Positions 9,423 through 18,069 of a stretch of DNA of 64,000 nucleotides are shown here, piece after piece. This stretch comes from Salipiger marinus (GTDB taxonomy: Bacteria; Pseudomonadota; Alphaproteobacteria; Rhodobacterales; Rhodobacteraceae). The notes under the pieces were generated by a model. The model searched no databases. It saw only the letters and a program-made list of their open reading frames with translations, and was not told where the DNA came from. The translations under genes and the position numbers were made by a program. The DNA lies in the NCBI RefSeq assembly GCF_900100085.1, contig NZ_FNEJ01000007.1:186001-250000 (forward strand), in the 5' to 3' direction. The first letter of the stretch is position 1. The number at the start of each line of letters is the position of its first letter.

Positions 9423-9446
9423 GCGGGGCCGGTGGACCAGCCCCGC
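9423..9446 (-). terminator. GC hairpin between TAXI binding-protein and permease genes
   Basis: GCGGGGC (9423-9429) pairs with GCCCCGC (9440-9446) around a 10-nt loop, starting 7 nt after the binding-protein stop. There is no T-run. It is likely an mRNA 3'-end stabiliser or partial terminator that keeps binding-protein transcript above permease transcript. Confidence 0.55.
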
Positions 9447-9453
9447 GCGGAGC

Positions 9454-10437
9454 TTACATCAGGCCAGCTTCTTTATACGCGCGGATGGCGCCCGGGTGGA
9501 ACGGAACCACGCTCTGGTCTTTCATGCCTTCGGGGGTGAACCGCGCCATCGCGGCGGACACGGCGGCCATCGCATCGGGATGATCGAGCATCGCCTTGGT
9601 CACCGTATAGGCGGCTTCCTCGTCCAGATCCTCGGTGGAGAAAAGGATGATCGAGGTGGTCACCGTCTGAACGTCGCCGCCCTCGCCGGGGTTGGCCTCC
9701 GCCGGGATCGTCCACGGCTTGAGCGAGAACTTTTCAATCACCGCCTCTGCGGCATCGTCGGGCACCGACAGCAGCTTGAGCGGCGTGGCTTCCGACATCT
9801 GGGTCAGCGAGCTGTGCCCCTCGAACAGCGTGTTGGCCAGCATGTCGACGCGGCCATCCCGCATCAGCGTGGTCTGCTCGCCGGAGGCCTGAAACTGGAC
9901 CGACCCGCCCCAGTCCTCGATATCCTCGATGCTGACGCCAAGCGCTGTCAGCGTCTCTTCGGTGATGGCCGAGGTCAGCAGGCCCTTGCGGTTGAAGACA
10001 AGACGCACCGGCGGCTTCTTCTCGGCGAGATCGGCAAGGCTTTCCAGCCCGTATTCCTCGGCGAAATCGGCGCGGGCAATCCACCAGACCGGCGCCCAGT
10101 CATAGAGCACGGCCAAGGCGGTCAGGCCCTCGACGGGTTCATTGAACGGTTCGGTGCCTGCGGCGGCGAATGCAAGGTCGCCGTCATTGGCCATGCCAAG
10201 CGCGCAGGCGCCGGACTGGACCTGCACCACATTGGCAAGACCGCCCGAAGACGTCTGATAGGTGATGGTCGAGCCGGGGGCTTCTGCCTTGACCGCAGCA
10301 TCAAGCCCGGTGCCCACCAGAGACCAGAGGCCGCCGGGGCTTGCGCCGCAGACCGACTCGTTGATGGTCTGGGCCTGAGCGGGAAGCGCTACCCCGAGAG
10401 CAAGGCTCGCTGCCGCTGAAAATTTAAGAATATTCAT
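9454..10437 (-). CDS. TAXI family TRAP transporter substrate-binding protein
   Basis: This 327-residue periplasmic protein has a clear Sec signal peptide ending near ALPAQAQ (about residue 23). The mature part carries TAXI-family features, such as SPGGLWSLVGTGLDAAVK near the N-terminus and GMANDGDLAF near residue 80. TAXI proteins bind small carboxylates for a fused TRAP permease, and the permease gene follows. Upstream at 10554-10567 lies a palindrome that recurs across the regulator gene, so expression is probably controlled by the neighbouring XRE protein. The ligand is unknown; the operon suggests the substrate of the two molybdenum hydroxylases. Confidence 0.93.
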   Translation of the reverse strand: MNILKFSAAASLALGVALPAQAQTINESVCGASPGGLWSLVGTGLDAAVKAEAPGSTITYQTSSGGLANVVQVQSGACALGMANDGDLAFAAAGTEPFNEPVEGLTALAVLYDWAPVWWIARADFAEEYGLESLADLAEKKPPVRLVFNRKGLLTSAITEETLTALGVSIEDIEDWGGSVQFQASGEQTTLMRDGRVDMLANTLFEGHSSLTQMSEATPLKLLSVPDDAAEAVIEKFSLKPWTIPAEANPGEGGDVQTVTTSIILFSTEDLDEEAAYTVTKAMLDHPDAMAAVSAAMARFTPEGMKDQSVVPFHPGAIRAYKEAGLM

Positions 10438-10553
10438 GGTCCTACCCTGTTCAGCTTGTTGAGTGTGACCGGCAGGTTGGCATGGCCGGTCGTGGACGAC
10501 GTTGACGTCCTGACTCGAGCGTGACCTAAAAATGAACCCAACCGCAAGAGAAA

Positions 10554-10586
10554 TTCCAAAATTGGAACTAAATTCAAAATGAGAAT
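10554..10586. promoter_or_regulatory. Candidate operator, palindrome TTCCAAAATTGGAA plus a degenerate copy
   Basis: TTCCAA and TTGGAA arms with a 2-nt centre lie at 10554-10567, about 117 nt upstream of the TAXI gene start. A related but one-base-shorter element, TTCAAAATGAGAA, follows at 10573-10585. The stretch is markedly AT-rich compared with its surroundings. Similar palindromes occur at 13418-13431 and 13479-13492 on the other side of the XRE regulator. This is likely the regulator's binding site. Confidence 0.55.
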
Positions 10587-10655
10587 TGCACGCTCCGCGC
10601 CCGCCTGCCTGTTTAACAAGCGGACGGGCGGGGCGGGGTCACGATGGGAGGGGGA

Positions 10656-11558
10656 TCAGGGGATCAGGCCGTTCTCGCGGTCGACCGTTTCAAGCAGCTT
10701 GCGCAGATAGGCCGCCGCCTCGCGGCCCTTCAGCGCCTCGCGCCACATCTGGTCGATGGTGCGCTCGTGCAGGGCGATGGCCTCGTCGGTATTGGTGATC
10801 ATCGCCACGCCAAGCCGCACGTTGGGCTGCTCGCCAAGACGGAAGGGGCTGATGGACAGGGTCTTTACGTCGCCCTTGCGGAAGATCTGGAAAGAGCTGT
10901 GCGGCAGGGTGCCGGTGACAAGGCCGACCTGAATCCCGATGGGTTCGCCTTCGATCAGGTCGATGAAATGCTGCACCTCGCGACGCGCGCGGGCGCGGCG
11001 TTCGGTCAGGTCATCCGGCGGCACGAAGGGCTGGCCGACAAAGCCGGACCGCAGCAGGCGCACGATGTCATGCGCGGACATCAGATTGACGATGGTGGGG
11101 CGCCGCGCAAGGTAATTGGCCTTGCGTTCCTTGAGGATCTCGATGATCCGCTCGATGTCCACCAGCGTCTGGTCGCGGTGGTCCGCGCTCTCCGGCACGC
11201 TTTCCTTCAGCAGCCGTTCGAGGGATTCGTGGAAGTCATCCGAGGCCAGCAGGTAAGAGATCGGCCCCGCCAGCACGATGATCTGGTTCGCCTCGGTCTC
11301 TAGCTGGCGCAGGCGTTCGAAATAGGTGACGGCAGAGGAGATGTATTCGATCTCCACCCCCAGAAGCGTCGGAAGCGACACGTCGAGCAGTTCCGCAAGC
11401 CCGATCAGCGTCTCGATCTTGACCACCTCGCCCTTTTCGAAGCGATAGACCGCCGTCCGCGAGATGCCGATGCGGCTGGCCACTTCATCGGCGCTCATCC
11501 CCGAGCCGAGTCGAAATGCCCGCAGCCTTTGGCCGATTTCATCATATCGGAGCGTCAT
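10656..11558 (-). CDS. XRE-family helix-turn-helix transcriptional regulator
   Basis: The 300-residue product starts MTLRYDEIGQRLRAFRL and has an N-terminal Cro/CI-type HTH (residues about 7-62, with ADEVASRIGISRTAVYRFEKG as recognition region). A long C-terminal domain of about 230 residues resembles effector-sensing regions of solute-responsive regulators. The frame is open to 11690, but the ATG at 11558 has GAGGAA 4-5 nt upstream and places the HTH at the N-terminus as usual. It sits between the TAXI/molybdenum-hydroxylase operon and the amidase. The repeated palindromes on both sides make it the probable local controller. Whether it activates or represses cannot be told. Confidence 0.88.
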   Translation of the reverse strand: MTLRYDEIGQRLRAFRLGSGMSADEVASRIGISRTAVYRFEKGEVVKIETLIGLAELLDVSLPTLLGVEIEYISSAVTYFERLRQLETEANQIIVLAGPISYLLASDDFHESLERLLKESVPESADHRDQTLVDIERIIEILKERKANYLARRPTIVNLMSAHDIVRLLRSGFVGQPFVPPDDLTERRARARREVQHFIDLIEGEPIGIQVGLVTGTLPHSSFQIFRKGDVKTLSISPFRLGEQPNVRLGVAMITNTDEAIALHERTIDQMWREALKGREAAAYLRKLLETVDRENGLIP

Positions 11559-11657
11559 ATGGTTCCTCGTTCCAGTTTCTGAAGCGGAAGCATTGATCAT
11601 GTCCTGGGGCAACGAAAAAGTCTTGTGGCGCGGGCGCCTTGCCGATCTGTTAAAAAA

Positions 11658-11673
11658 GTGGGATTTTGCCCAC
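11658..11673. promoter_or_regulatory. Small inverted repeat ahead of the amidase gene
   Basis: GTGGG and CCCAC flank ATTTTG, ending 19 nt before the amidase start codon at 11693, in the divergent space between amidase and regulator genes. It could be a 5'-UTR hairpin or operator half-sites; the support is only symmetry and position. Confidence 0.3.
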
Positions 11674-11692
11674 AAACGGTATGGAGGCATGG

Positions 11693-12949
11693 ATGGACTG
11701 GCTCAACAGCGGCATCGCCGCGCTGCGCGGCGCTCTGGATGCGGGACAGGTGACGGCGGAGGCGCTGGTCGAGGCGCATCTGGACCGGATCGCGCGCCGC
11801 GACGGTGACATCCGCGCCTATGTGCATGTGGATTTTGACGAGGCGCGGCGGGCGGCACAGGATCCGGGCCAGGGGATTCTGTCCGGCATTCCCTTTGGCG
11901 TGAAGGACGTGCTGGATGTGGCGGGCATGCCCTGCGAACAGGGCAGCGCGCTTTATCACGGCCATGTGCCGCCGTTTGACGCGGGCTGCGTCGCCATGCT
12001 GAAGCAGCAGGGCGCCATCGTGCTGGGCAAGACCGCGACCGCCGAATTTGCGGGCACCGCGCCCGCCGCTACGGTCAACCCGCTGGATCCGGCGCGCAGC
12101 CCGGGAGGGTCGTCAAGCGGATCGGGCGCTGCCGTGGCGGCGGGCATGGCGGTGTTTGCGCTTGGCACCCAGACCGGCGGATCGATGCTGCGCCCCGCCG
12201 CCTTCTGCGGTGTCGCGGGGTTCAAGCCGACCTTTGGCGCATGGCCCGTGTCGGGCATGCTTCCCGCCGCCCAGTCCTTCGACACTGTCGGCGCCATTGC
12301 CCGCAGTGCCGATGATCTGGCTTGGGTGCATGCGGCGATGATGCGGCTGCGGGCGCCGTCGCTTCCGGGGGCGCTGCCGGTGATCGGGCTCTACCGGACG
12401 CATCTGTGGGACACGGTTTCGGCCGCCTGCGCCAAGGCCTTCGACCGGGCAGAGCAGGTGGTGCTGCAGGCCGGTGGCAGGGTCATCGACCTGCCGCTGG
12501 CCCCGGGTTTTGCCGAACTGACCCAGCACCGGGTTGTCGTCAATGCCTTTGAACGCAGCGGAAACACCGCCTGTTACGCCGGAGATCTGGACCGTGTCCG
12601 GCCCGAGACCCGCGAGGTCATGGCGCGCGGCGAGGCTCTTGACGGGGAAACTTACCTGCAATCCCGCCGGGCGCTGGACGCGGCCCGTGCCTCGCTTGAC
12701 GCGCTTTTCGGGGAGGCGGATGTGCTGCTGACGCCGGTGGTGCCGGATGTCGCGCCCGAGGGGCTGGGCTGGACCGGCGACCCCCGGCTGCAGGAGCTGT
12801 GGAGCACGCTGCGCTGTCCTGCAATTGCCGTGCCCTTTGGTCATGCGCCGTCGGGGCTGCCGCTCTCGGTCCAGCTGGTGGCGCGCCCCAACGAGGACGC
12901 GCTTCTGCTGGATGCCGCGCGGCAGCTTGAGACGCTGCGGGACCGCTGA
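11693..12949 (+). CDS. Amidase (amidase-signature family)
   Basis: The 418-residue protein has the Ser-cisSer-Lys catalytic set of amidase-signature enzymes: K71 in GVKDVLD, the serine-rich GGSSSGSG at 138-145 and the nucleophile-bearing TGGSMLRPA around S164. The family hydrolyses amides to acid plus ammonia. Three starts are in frame (TTG 11666, ATG 11681, ATG 11693). I chose 11693 because GGAGG lies exactly 5 nt upstream, while the others lack a Shine-Dalgarno. It is divergent from the XRE regulator and ends directly against the CoxG-like gene. Inference: it processes an amide formed by ring opening of the imported compound. Confidence 0.9.
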   Translation: MDWLNSGIAALRGALDAGQVTAEALVEAHLDRIARRDGDIRAYVHVDFDEARRAAQDPGQGILSGIPFGVKDVLDVAGMPCEQGSALYHGHVPPFDAGCVAMLKQQGAIVLGKTATAEFAGTAPAATVNPLDPARSPGGSSSGSGAAVAAGMAVFALGTQTGGSMLRPAAFCGVAGFKPTFGAWPVSGMLPAAQSFDTVGAIARSADDLAWVHAAMMRLRAPSLPGALPVIGLYRTHLWDTVSAACAKAFDRAEQVVLQAGGRVIDLPLAPGFAELTQHRVVVNAFERSGNTACYAGDLDRVRPETREVMARGEALDGETYLQSRRALDAARASLDALFGEADVLLTPVVPDVAPEGLGWTGDPRLQELWSTLRCPAIAVPFGHAPSGLPLSVQLVARPNEDALLLDAARQLETLRDR

Positions 12950-13399
12950 TCAGCGGTCCTGCTGCTGAAAGCGCGCGGCGAAGCTTTCGAAGAACTGCGC
13001 CGACAGCTTGCGCGAGGTGGAGGCGATCAGCCGGGATCCAAGCTGGGCCAGCTTGCCCCCCAGCTTCACCTCGACCTCGTAACGCAGCAGCGTTCCGGCG
13101 GGATGCTCGTCAAGAAAGATATGCGCCTGCCCCTTGGCGAACCCTGCGACGCCGCCCTTGCCCTCGCCGCCCAGCACGAAACTTTCCGGGGGCCGCTCTT
13201 CGCTGAAGCTGACGGTGCCTTTGAAGGTGGCCTTCACCGGCCCGATCTTGGTGGTGACGCTGGCGTGGAGCGTGTCGTCGCCTTCGGCCACAAGCTCGGT
13301 GCAGCCGGGGATGCAGTCCCGCAGCACGTCGGGGTCGTGAAGGGCCGCCCAGACGTCGTCTCTGGGGGCGGGCAGGATGTGGTCTTCTGAAAGCTGCAT
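12950..13399 (-). CDS. CoxG-like SRPBCC family protein
   Basis: This 149-residue protein starts MQLSEDHILPAPRDDVWAALHDPDVLRDCIPGC, the characteristic opening of carbon-monoxide-dehydrogenase subunit G proteins. These belong to the START/SRPBCC hydrophobic-pocket fold and accompany molybdenum hydroxylases, possibly helping membrane anchoring or quinone interaction. A longer version from a TTG at 13423 is possible, but the ATG at 13399 has AGGTG upstream. It is convergent with the amidase (stops abut) and divergent from the acyl-CoA ligase across a region with two copies of the shared palindrome. So it is probably expressed with the hydroxylases although encoded 5 kb away from them. Confidence 0.85.
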   Translation of the reverse strand: MQLSEDHILPAPRDDVWAALHDPDVLRDCIPGCTELVAEGDDTLHASVTTKIGPVKATFKGTVSFSEERPPESFVLGGEGKGGVAGFAKGQAHIFLDEHPAGTLLRYEVEVKLGGKLAQLGSRLIASTSRKLSAQFFESFAARFQQQDR

Positions 13400-13417
13400 G
13401 ATTGAGCACCTGAGATG

Positions 13418-13431
13418 TTTCAATTTTGGTT
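13418..13431. promoter_or_regulatory. Candidate operator, variant of the XRE-associated palindrome
   Basis: Read on the minus strand this is AACCAAAATTGAAA, 11 of 14 matches to the palindrome at 10554-10567. It lies 19 nt upstream of the CoxG-like start codon. Confidence 0.45.
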
Positions 13432-13478
13432 CGTGACCCCTCGATTATTTTATTATTGAAACCCAGAAAAGAGTATAA

Positions 13479-13492
13479 TACCAAAAATGGAA
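13479..13492. promoter_or_regulatory. Candidate operator, variant of the XRE-associated palindrome
   Basis: TACCAAAAATGGAA matches the palindrome at 10554-10567 in 12 of 14 positions. It lies about 100 nt upstream of the acyl-CoA ligase start, in an AT-rich patch (GTATAATA at about 13472-13479 could serve as a -10 element). Confidence 0.45.
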
Positions 13493-13593
13493 CGCCTGAC
13501 CGCCATTCGCGCGGCGCCGGGCCCATGAAAAAGACGTTGCATGGCCCGTGGCGGCCCCAGAGCCGCCCGACAGCCATGGTTAGAGAGGAACTG

Positions 13594-15267
13594 ATGACCC
13601 GGGCTTCCCAGAATATGCTCACGCGGCTGACCCCCGAGATGGTCGCCACCTATACCGAGGCCGGGTTCTGGTCGGAGGACACCATCTACGACTGCGCCAA
13701 GGCTTCCGCCACCCGGACGCCGGACCGCATCGCGATCCGCGACGCGGGGCTGGCGCTGGCTTATGGCGATCTGGTGGCGCTGGCCGATGGCTTTGCCGCG
13801 CGGCTTGCAGAGGCGGGCCTGCGTCCGGGCGACCGCGTTGCCGCGTGGATGTCGAGCCGCTGCGAACTTGCGGTCCTGCTTCTGGCCTGCGCGCGCCAAG
13901 GCTATGTGCTCTGCCCTTCGCTGCACCGCAATCATACGGTGGCCGAGATCACCGGGCTGGTCGAGCGGATGCGTGCCAAGGCGCTGGTCGTGGAGACGGG
14001 CTTTGGCGCCGATGCCGAGCGCGAGGACGTGACGCAGACCGCCGCCGCCGTCACCGACCTGAAACTGACCGTGGTGCTGGACGCGCCGCAGCCCCGCAGC
14101 GTTGCCGATCTGGCCAAGGCGCTTGGCTCTGCCGCAGGCGATCCGGTCAAAAGCCACGGCTGCGACATCGTCTATCTTGCCTTCACCTCCGGCACGACGG
14201 GCGAGCCCAAGGGCGTCATGCATTCGTCCAACACGCTGCTGGCCAATGCCCGCGCCATCGCGGCGGACTGGAACATCGGACCCGAGACGGTGACCTACAC
14301 GATGGGACCGCTGAGCCATAACCTTGGCTTCGGGGCGCTGATCCTGACGCTGCTGGCGGGGGGCGAACTGGTGGTGCATGACATGCCGCGCGGCGCCAGC
14401 CTGCTGACCCGTCTGGAAGATCTGGGCGCGACCTTTCTCTTTGGCGTGCCCGCCCATGCCATGGATCTGCTGCAGGAACTCGACAAGGCCGCCGAGGCCG
14501 GGCAGAGCCCGCTTGCCGGGCTGCAGGGCTTCCGCATTTCCGGCGCCGCCGCGCCCTCATGGGTGGTCGAACGGCTGTCGGCGCATGGCATCAAGGCACA
14601 AAGCGGCTATGGCATGACCGAAGCCTGTTCGCATCACTACACCCTGCCCAATGACCCGGCAGAGCGCATCACCGGCACGAGCGGGCGCGCCTGCCCGGGC
14701 TACGAGATCAGGATCTTCGACCCCGCCGATCCCGACCGTCCGCTTGGCGTGGGCGAGGTCGGCCATATCGGTGGCCGGGGCGCAAGCCTGATGATGGGGT
14801 ATTTCGACGATCAGGCCGCGACCGAAAAGGCCTTCAACCGCGATGGCTGGTTCATGACCGGCGATCTGGGGCGGATGGATGCCGAAGGCTACCTGACCCT
14901 TACCGGGCGCCTCAAGGAAATCATCATCCGGGGCGGGCACAACATCCACCCGGCGCGGATCGAGGCGCTGGCCATGCGGCATCCGGAGGTGGCGCGCGCC
15001 GCCGCCGTGGGGGTGAAGGACGAGCGTCTTGGCGAAAAGGTCTGTCTTGTGGTGATGCCGCGCAGCAGCACGCCCATCGACCCGCAGAGCCTGCTGCATC
15101 ATCTCGACGAGATGGGCCTGTCCAAATATGACATGCCGGAGTATTTTCTGGAGGTGGACGAAATTCCGCTCTCCGCCTCGGGCAAGATGCTCAAGCGGGC
15201 GCTGCTGCCCCATATCGAGGCGGGCAGGCTCACGCCGCAGCCCATCCGGTTCAAGACCCCCGCCTGA
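13594..15267 (+). CDS. AMP-binding acyl-CoA synthetase/ligase
   Basis: The 557-residue enzyme is an ANL-superfamily ligase. It has the P-loop-like TSGTTGEPKG (residues 199-208), an SGYGMTEACS A5-type motif, GWFMTGDLGRMD, and the C-terminal lysine motif SASGKMLKR. These enzymes activate carboxylic acids to acyl-AMP and then CoA thioesters. The start was set at 13594 because GAGG lies 5 nt upstream; the frame itself runs back to 13426. The stop overlaps the next ATG (TGATG). Its position suggests it activates the acid delivered by the molybdenum-hydroxylase branch. Confidence 0.92.
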   Translation: MTRASQNMLTRLTPEMVATYTEAGFWSEDTIYDCAKASATRTPDRIAIRDAGLALAYGDLVALADGFAARLAEAGLRPGDRVAAWMSSRCELAVLLLACARQGYVLCPSLHRNHTVAEITGLVERMRAKALVVETGFGADAEREDVTQTAAAVTDLKLTVVLDAPQPRSVADLAKALGSAAGDPVKSHGCDIVYLAFTSGTTGEPKGVMHSSNTLLANARAIAADWNIGPETVTYTMGPLSHNLGFGALILTLLAGGELVVHDMPRGASLLTRLEDLGATFLFGVPAHAMDLLQELDKAAEAGQSPLAGLQGFRISGAAAPSWVVERLSAHGIKAQSGYGMTEACSHHYTLPNDPAERITGTSGRACPGYEIRIFDPADPDRPLGVGEVGHIGGRGASLMMGYFDDQAATEKAFNRDGWFMTGDLGRMDAEGYLTLTGRLKEIIIRGGHNIHPARIEALAMRHPEVARAAAVGVKDERLGEKVCLVVMPRSSTPIDPQSLLHHLDEMGLSKYDMPEYFLEVDEIPLSASGKMLKRALLPHIEAGRLTPQPIRFKTPA

Positions 15268-15677
15268 TGCCCGATTATCTGGCCCGGCTCCAAGAGGAAA
15301 TGCGCCGCCCGCCACTGCATCGCTGGCTGGGGCCGGAGGCGGTGCGCGCCGATGGCTCCGAGGTGGAGGTGCGTCTGCCGTTCCGCCCGGAATTTGCCGG
15401 AGGGGTTGAGCCGGTTTTTGTGCATGGCGGCATCATCGCCACGCTCTGCGACCTGACCGGCCATGCCGCGGCGGCATGTGCCGTGGGCCGGTCGGTGCCC
15501 ACGGTCACGCTGGGCGTGGATTATCTGCGGCCCGCGCCGGGGGTCGACCTGCGCGCCGTGGGCAGTCTGCGCAGGCTGGGCCGGTCGCTGGCCCGGGTCG
15601 ATGTCGAGATCTTTGCCGCCGACAAGCTTGTCGCCTTGTCCCGCACCACCTTCGCCATTCCCGAGGAGAGACCATGA
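15267..15677 (+). CDS. PaaI-family hotdog thioesterase
   Basis: The 136-residue protein has the hotdog-fold thioesterase core, with VHGGIIATLCDLTGHAAA (HGG plus the downstream Asp) near residues 52-69. Family members hydrolyse aryl- or acyl-CoA thioesters and often rescue trapped CoA. It is translationally coupled on both sides: TGATG with the ligase and ATGA with the oxidoreductase. It probably removes dead-end CoA esters or releases the pathway product. Confidence 0.9.
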   Translation: MPDYLARLQEEMRRPPLHRWLGPEAVRADGSEVEVRLPFRPEFAGGVEPVFVHGGIIATLCDLTGHAAAACAVGRSVPTVTLGVDYLRPAPGVDLRAVGSLRRLGRSLARVDVEIFAADKLVALSRTTFAIPEERP

Positions 15678-16675
15678 AAGCTGTCGTGATCGAAGAATTC
15701 GGACCGCCCTCCAAGGCAAGCCTTCAGGATCTGCCCATGCCCGAACCGGGTCCGGGGCAGCTTCTGATCGAGGTCGAGGCGGCGCCGGTCAATTTTGTCG
15801 ACAGCCTCGTCTTTGGCGGCAGCTATCAGTTCCTGCCGCAGCGTCCGTTCACCCCGGGCAAGGGTCCGGCGGGGAAGATCCTTGCGCTTGGCGCCGGGGT
15901 CGAGGGGTTCAAGACCGGTCAGCGCGTGCTTGGCATGGCCGAGCATGGCGGCTACGCGCAGGCGGCTCTGGTGCCTGCGGCGGATTCCTATGTGCTGCCC
16001 GACAGTGTCAGCAGCGAAGACGCGGGCGTGCTGTCGCTGGCGTTTGACACGGCATGGACGGCGCTCTTCGAACAGGGCCGCATGCAGCCCGGCGAGACCG
16101 TGCTGGTGCTGGGCGCCACCGGCGCCGTGGGCAATGCGGCGATGCAGCTGGCCAAGATCAAGGGCGGCAGGGTGCTGGCCGCCGTGTCCTCGCCCGACCG
16201 CGCCGAAGAGGTGATGCGCTACGGCGCCGATGGCATCATTGATCTGTCGCAGGAAAACCTGCGCGACAGCCTGCGCGCGCAGGTCCATGCCCAGACCGGG
16301 GGCAAGGGCGCGGATGTGGTGATCGACCCGCTGGGGGGCGACATCTTTGATGCCGCCCTGCGGGCGGTCGCGTGGCGGGGGCGCGTCGTGGTGGTGGGCT
16401 TTGCCGCCGGACGGATCCCGACGATCAAGGCCAATTACCTGATGCTCAAGAACATCGAGGTCAGCGGTCTTCAGGTCAGCGATTACCGCAAGCGCCGCCC
16501 CGACATTCTGGATGCCGCCTTCCGCGAGATCCTCACGCTGGCCGCCGAGGGGCGCATCCTGCCCGGCCCGCGCAAGACCTATCCGCTTGAAGACTTCGCC
16601 ACCGCGCTGGACGATCTGCTGGAGCGCCGCGCGCGGGGCCGGGTGCTGCTGCTTCCGAACGGGAGCGCGGCATGA
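15674..16675 (+). CDS. NADPH:quinone oxidoreductase family protein (zinc-less MDR)
   Basis: This 333-residue protein belongs to the medium-chain dehydrogenase/reductase family. It has an N-terminal GroES-like domain and a Rossmann nucleotide-binding motif GATGAVGNAAMQLAK near residue 150. The zinc-ligand pattern of alcohol dehydrogenases is not apparent, matching the quinone oxidoreductase/enoyl reductase branch. The frame is open back to 15476, but the true start is the ATG overlapping the thioesterase stop, with GAGGAGAG just upstream. It may reduce an unsaturated CoA or quinone-like intermediate. Confidence 0.9.
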   Translation: MKAVVIEEFGPPSKASLQDLPMPEPGPGQLLIEVEAAPVNFVDSLVFGGSYQFLPQRPFTPGKGPAGKILALGAGVEGFKTGQRVLGMAEHGGYAQAALVPAADSYVLPDSVSSEDAGVLSLAFDTAWTALFEQGRMQPGETVLVLGATGAVGNAAMQLAKIKGGRVLAAVSSPDRAEEVMRYGADGIIDLSQENLRDSLRAQVHAQTGGKGADVVIDPLGGDIFDAALRAVAWRGRVVVVGFAAGRIPTIKANYLMLKNIEVSGLQVSDYRKRRPDILDAAFREILTLAAEGRILPGPRKTYPLEDFATALDDLLERRARGRVLLLPNGSAA

Positions 16676-18069
16676 GCCTGAGCGAAAGAACCCCCGAGGT
16701 GCTGGTGGCGGGCGGCGGCAATGCGGCGCTCTGCGCCGCCATCGCCGCCCGTCGCGCCGGGCGCCGGGTGCTGGTGGTCGAAGCCGCGCCGAAATTCTAT
16801 CGCGGCGGCAACACCCGCCACACCCGCAACATGCGCTGCGCCCATGACAGCGCCACCGGCACCCTGACCGGACCCTATCCCGAAGAGGAATTCTTCGACG
16901 ATCTGCTGCGGGTCACCAGCGGCAATACCGACGAGGCGCTGGCCCGCCACATGATCCGCGAGTCGAAATCGATGCTCGACTGGATTCAGGAACAGGGCGT
17001 GCGGTTCCAGCCTTCGCTGGGCGGCACGCTCAGCCTCGGGCGGACCAACTCCTTCTTCCTTGGCGGGGGCCGGTCCATGCTCAACGCGCTCTACCGCACC
17101 GCCGAAGCTCTGGGGGTAGAGGTGGTGTATGACGCCGAGATCGTGGCGCTCGACATCGCAGACGGCACGTTCCGGGCTGCCACGGTGCGGCATGACGGGC
17201 AGGAGCATCGCATCGCGGCGCCCGCCTTTGTCGCCGCCTGCGGCGGGTTTCAGGCCGATCTCGACTGGCTCAAGGAGGGCTGGGGCGAACGCGCCGGGAA
17301 TTTCCTGATCCGCGGCACGCCCTATAACCGCGGCACGGTCACGCGGATGCTGATCGCGGCGGGGATGCAGCAGATCGGCGATCCGACGCAGTGCCATGCC
17401 GTCGCCATCGATGCGCGCGCGCCGCAATACGACGGCGGCATCATCACCCGGCTCGACTGCGTGGTGTTTGGCATCGTGCTCAACAAGGAATGCCGCCGCT
17501 TCTACGACGAGGGCGAGGACATCTGGCCCAAGCGTTACGCCATCTGGGGGCGGCTTGTCGCGGACCAGACCGACCAGACCGCCTATATCGTCTTCGATGC
17601 GCCCAACCTGACCCGCTTCATGCCCTCGCTGTTCCCGCCGGTGATGGCGGACACGCTGCGCGAGCTGGCGGGCAAGCTTGACCTTGATCCCGAGGCGTTC
17701 GAGGCGACGATCACGGAGTTCAACCGGCATGTCGTGGGGGGCAGGCCCTTCACCCATGCCGAACCCGACGGCAACCGGACCGAAGGGCTGCAGATCGAAA
17801 AGACCAACTGGGCGCAGCGGATCGAAACCGCGCCCTTCTACGCCTATCCGGTCAAGCCCGGCATCACCTTCACCTATCTTGGCGTCCGCGTGGACGAGCA
17901 GGCGCGCATCCTGTGCGCCGATGGCACGCCCAGTTCCAACATGTTCGCCGCAGGCGAGATCATGGCGGGCAATGTTCTGGGCCAAGGCTACGCAGCCGGG
18001 ATCGGCATGACAATTGGCAGCGTCTTCGGACGCCTCGCGGGGCAGGGGGCCGCGCAGCATGGAACATAG
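16672..18069 (+). CDS. tcuA: FAD-dependent tricarballylate dehydrogenase TcuA
   Basis: The 465-residue flavoprotein has an N-terminal FAD-binding VLVAGGGNAALCAAIAAR and the TcuA-type segment YRGGNTRHTRNMRCAHD. It belongs to the fumarate-reductase/succinate-dehydrogenase flavoprotein family. In Salmonella TcuA oxidises tricarballylate to cis-aconitate, with TcuB re-oxidising the flavin. It overlaps the quinone oxidoreductase stop by 4 nt and tcuB by 11 nt. No tcuC transporter or tcuR regulator is present, so here the true substrate may be another tricarboxylate or a related pathway intermediate. Confidence 0.88.
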   Translation: MSLSERTPEVLVAGGGNAALCAAIAARRAGRRVLVVEAAPKFYRGGNTRHTRNMRCAHDSATGTLTGPYPEEEFFDDLLRVTSGNTDEALARHMIRESKSMLDWIQEQGVRFQPSLGGTLSLGRTNSFFLGGGRSMLNALYRTAEALGVEVVYDAEIVALDIADGTFRAATVRHDGQEHRIAAPAFVAACGGFQADLDWLKEGWGERAGNFLIRGTPYNRGTVTRMLIAAGMQQIGDPTQCHAVAIDARAPQYDGGIITRLDCVVFGIVLNKECRRFYDEGEDIWPKRYAIWGRLVADQTDQTAYIVFDAPNLTRFMPSLFPPVMADTLRELAGKLDLDPEAFEATITEFNRHVVGGRPFTHAEPDGNRTEGLQIEKTNWAQRIETAPFYAYPVKPGITFTYLGVRVDEQARILCADGTPSSNMFAAGEIMAGNVLGQGYAAGIGMTIGSVFGRLAGQGAAQHGT

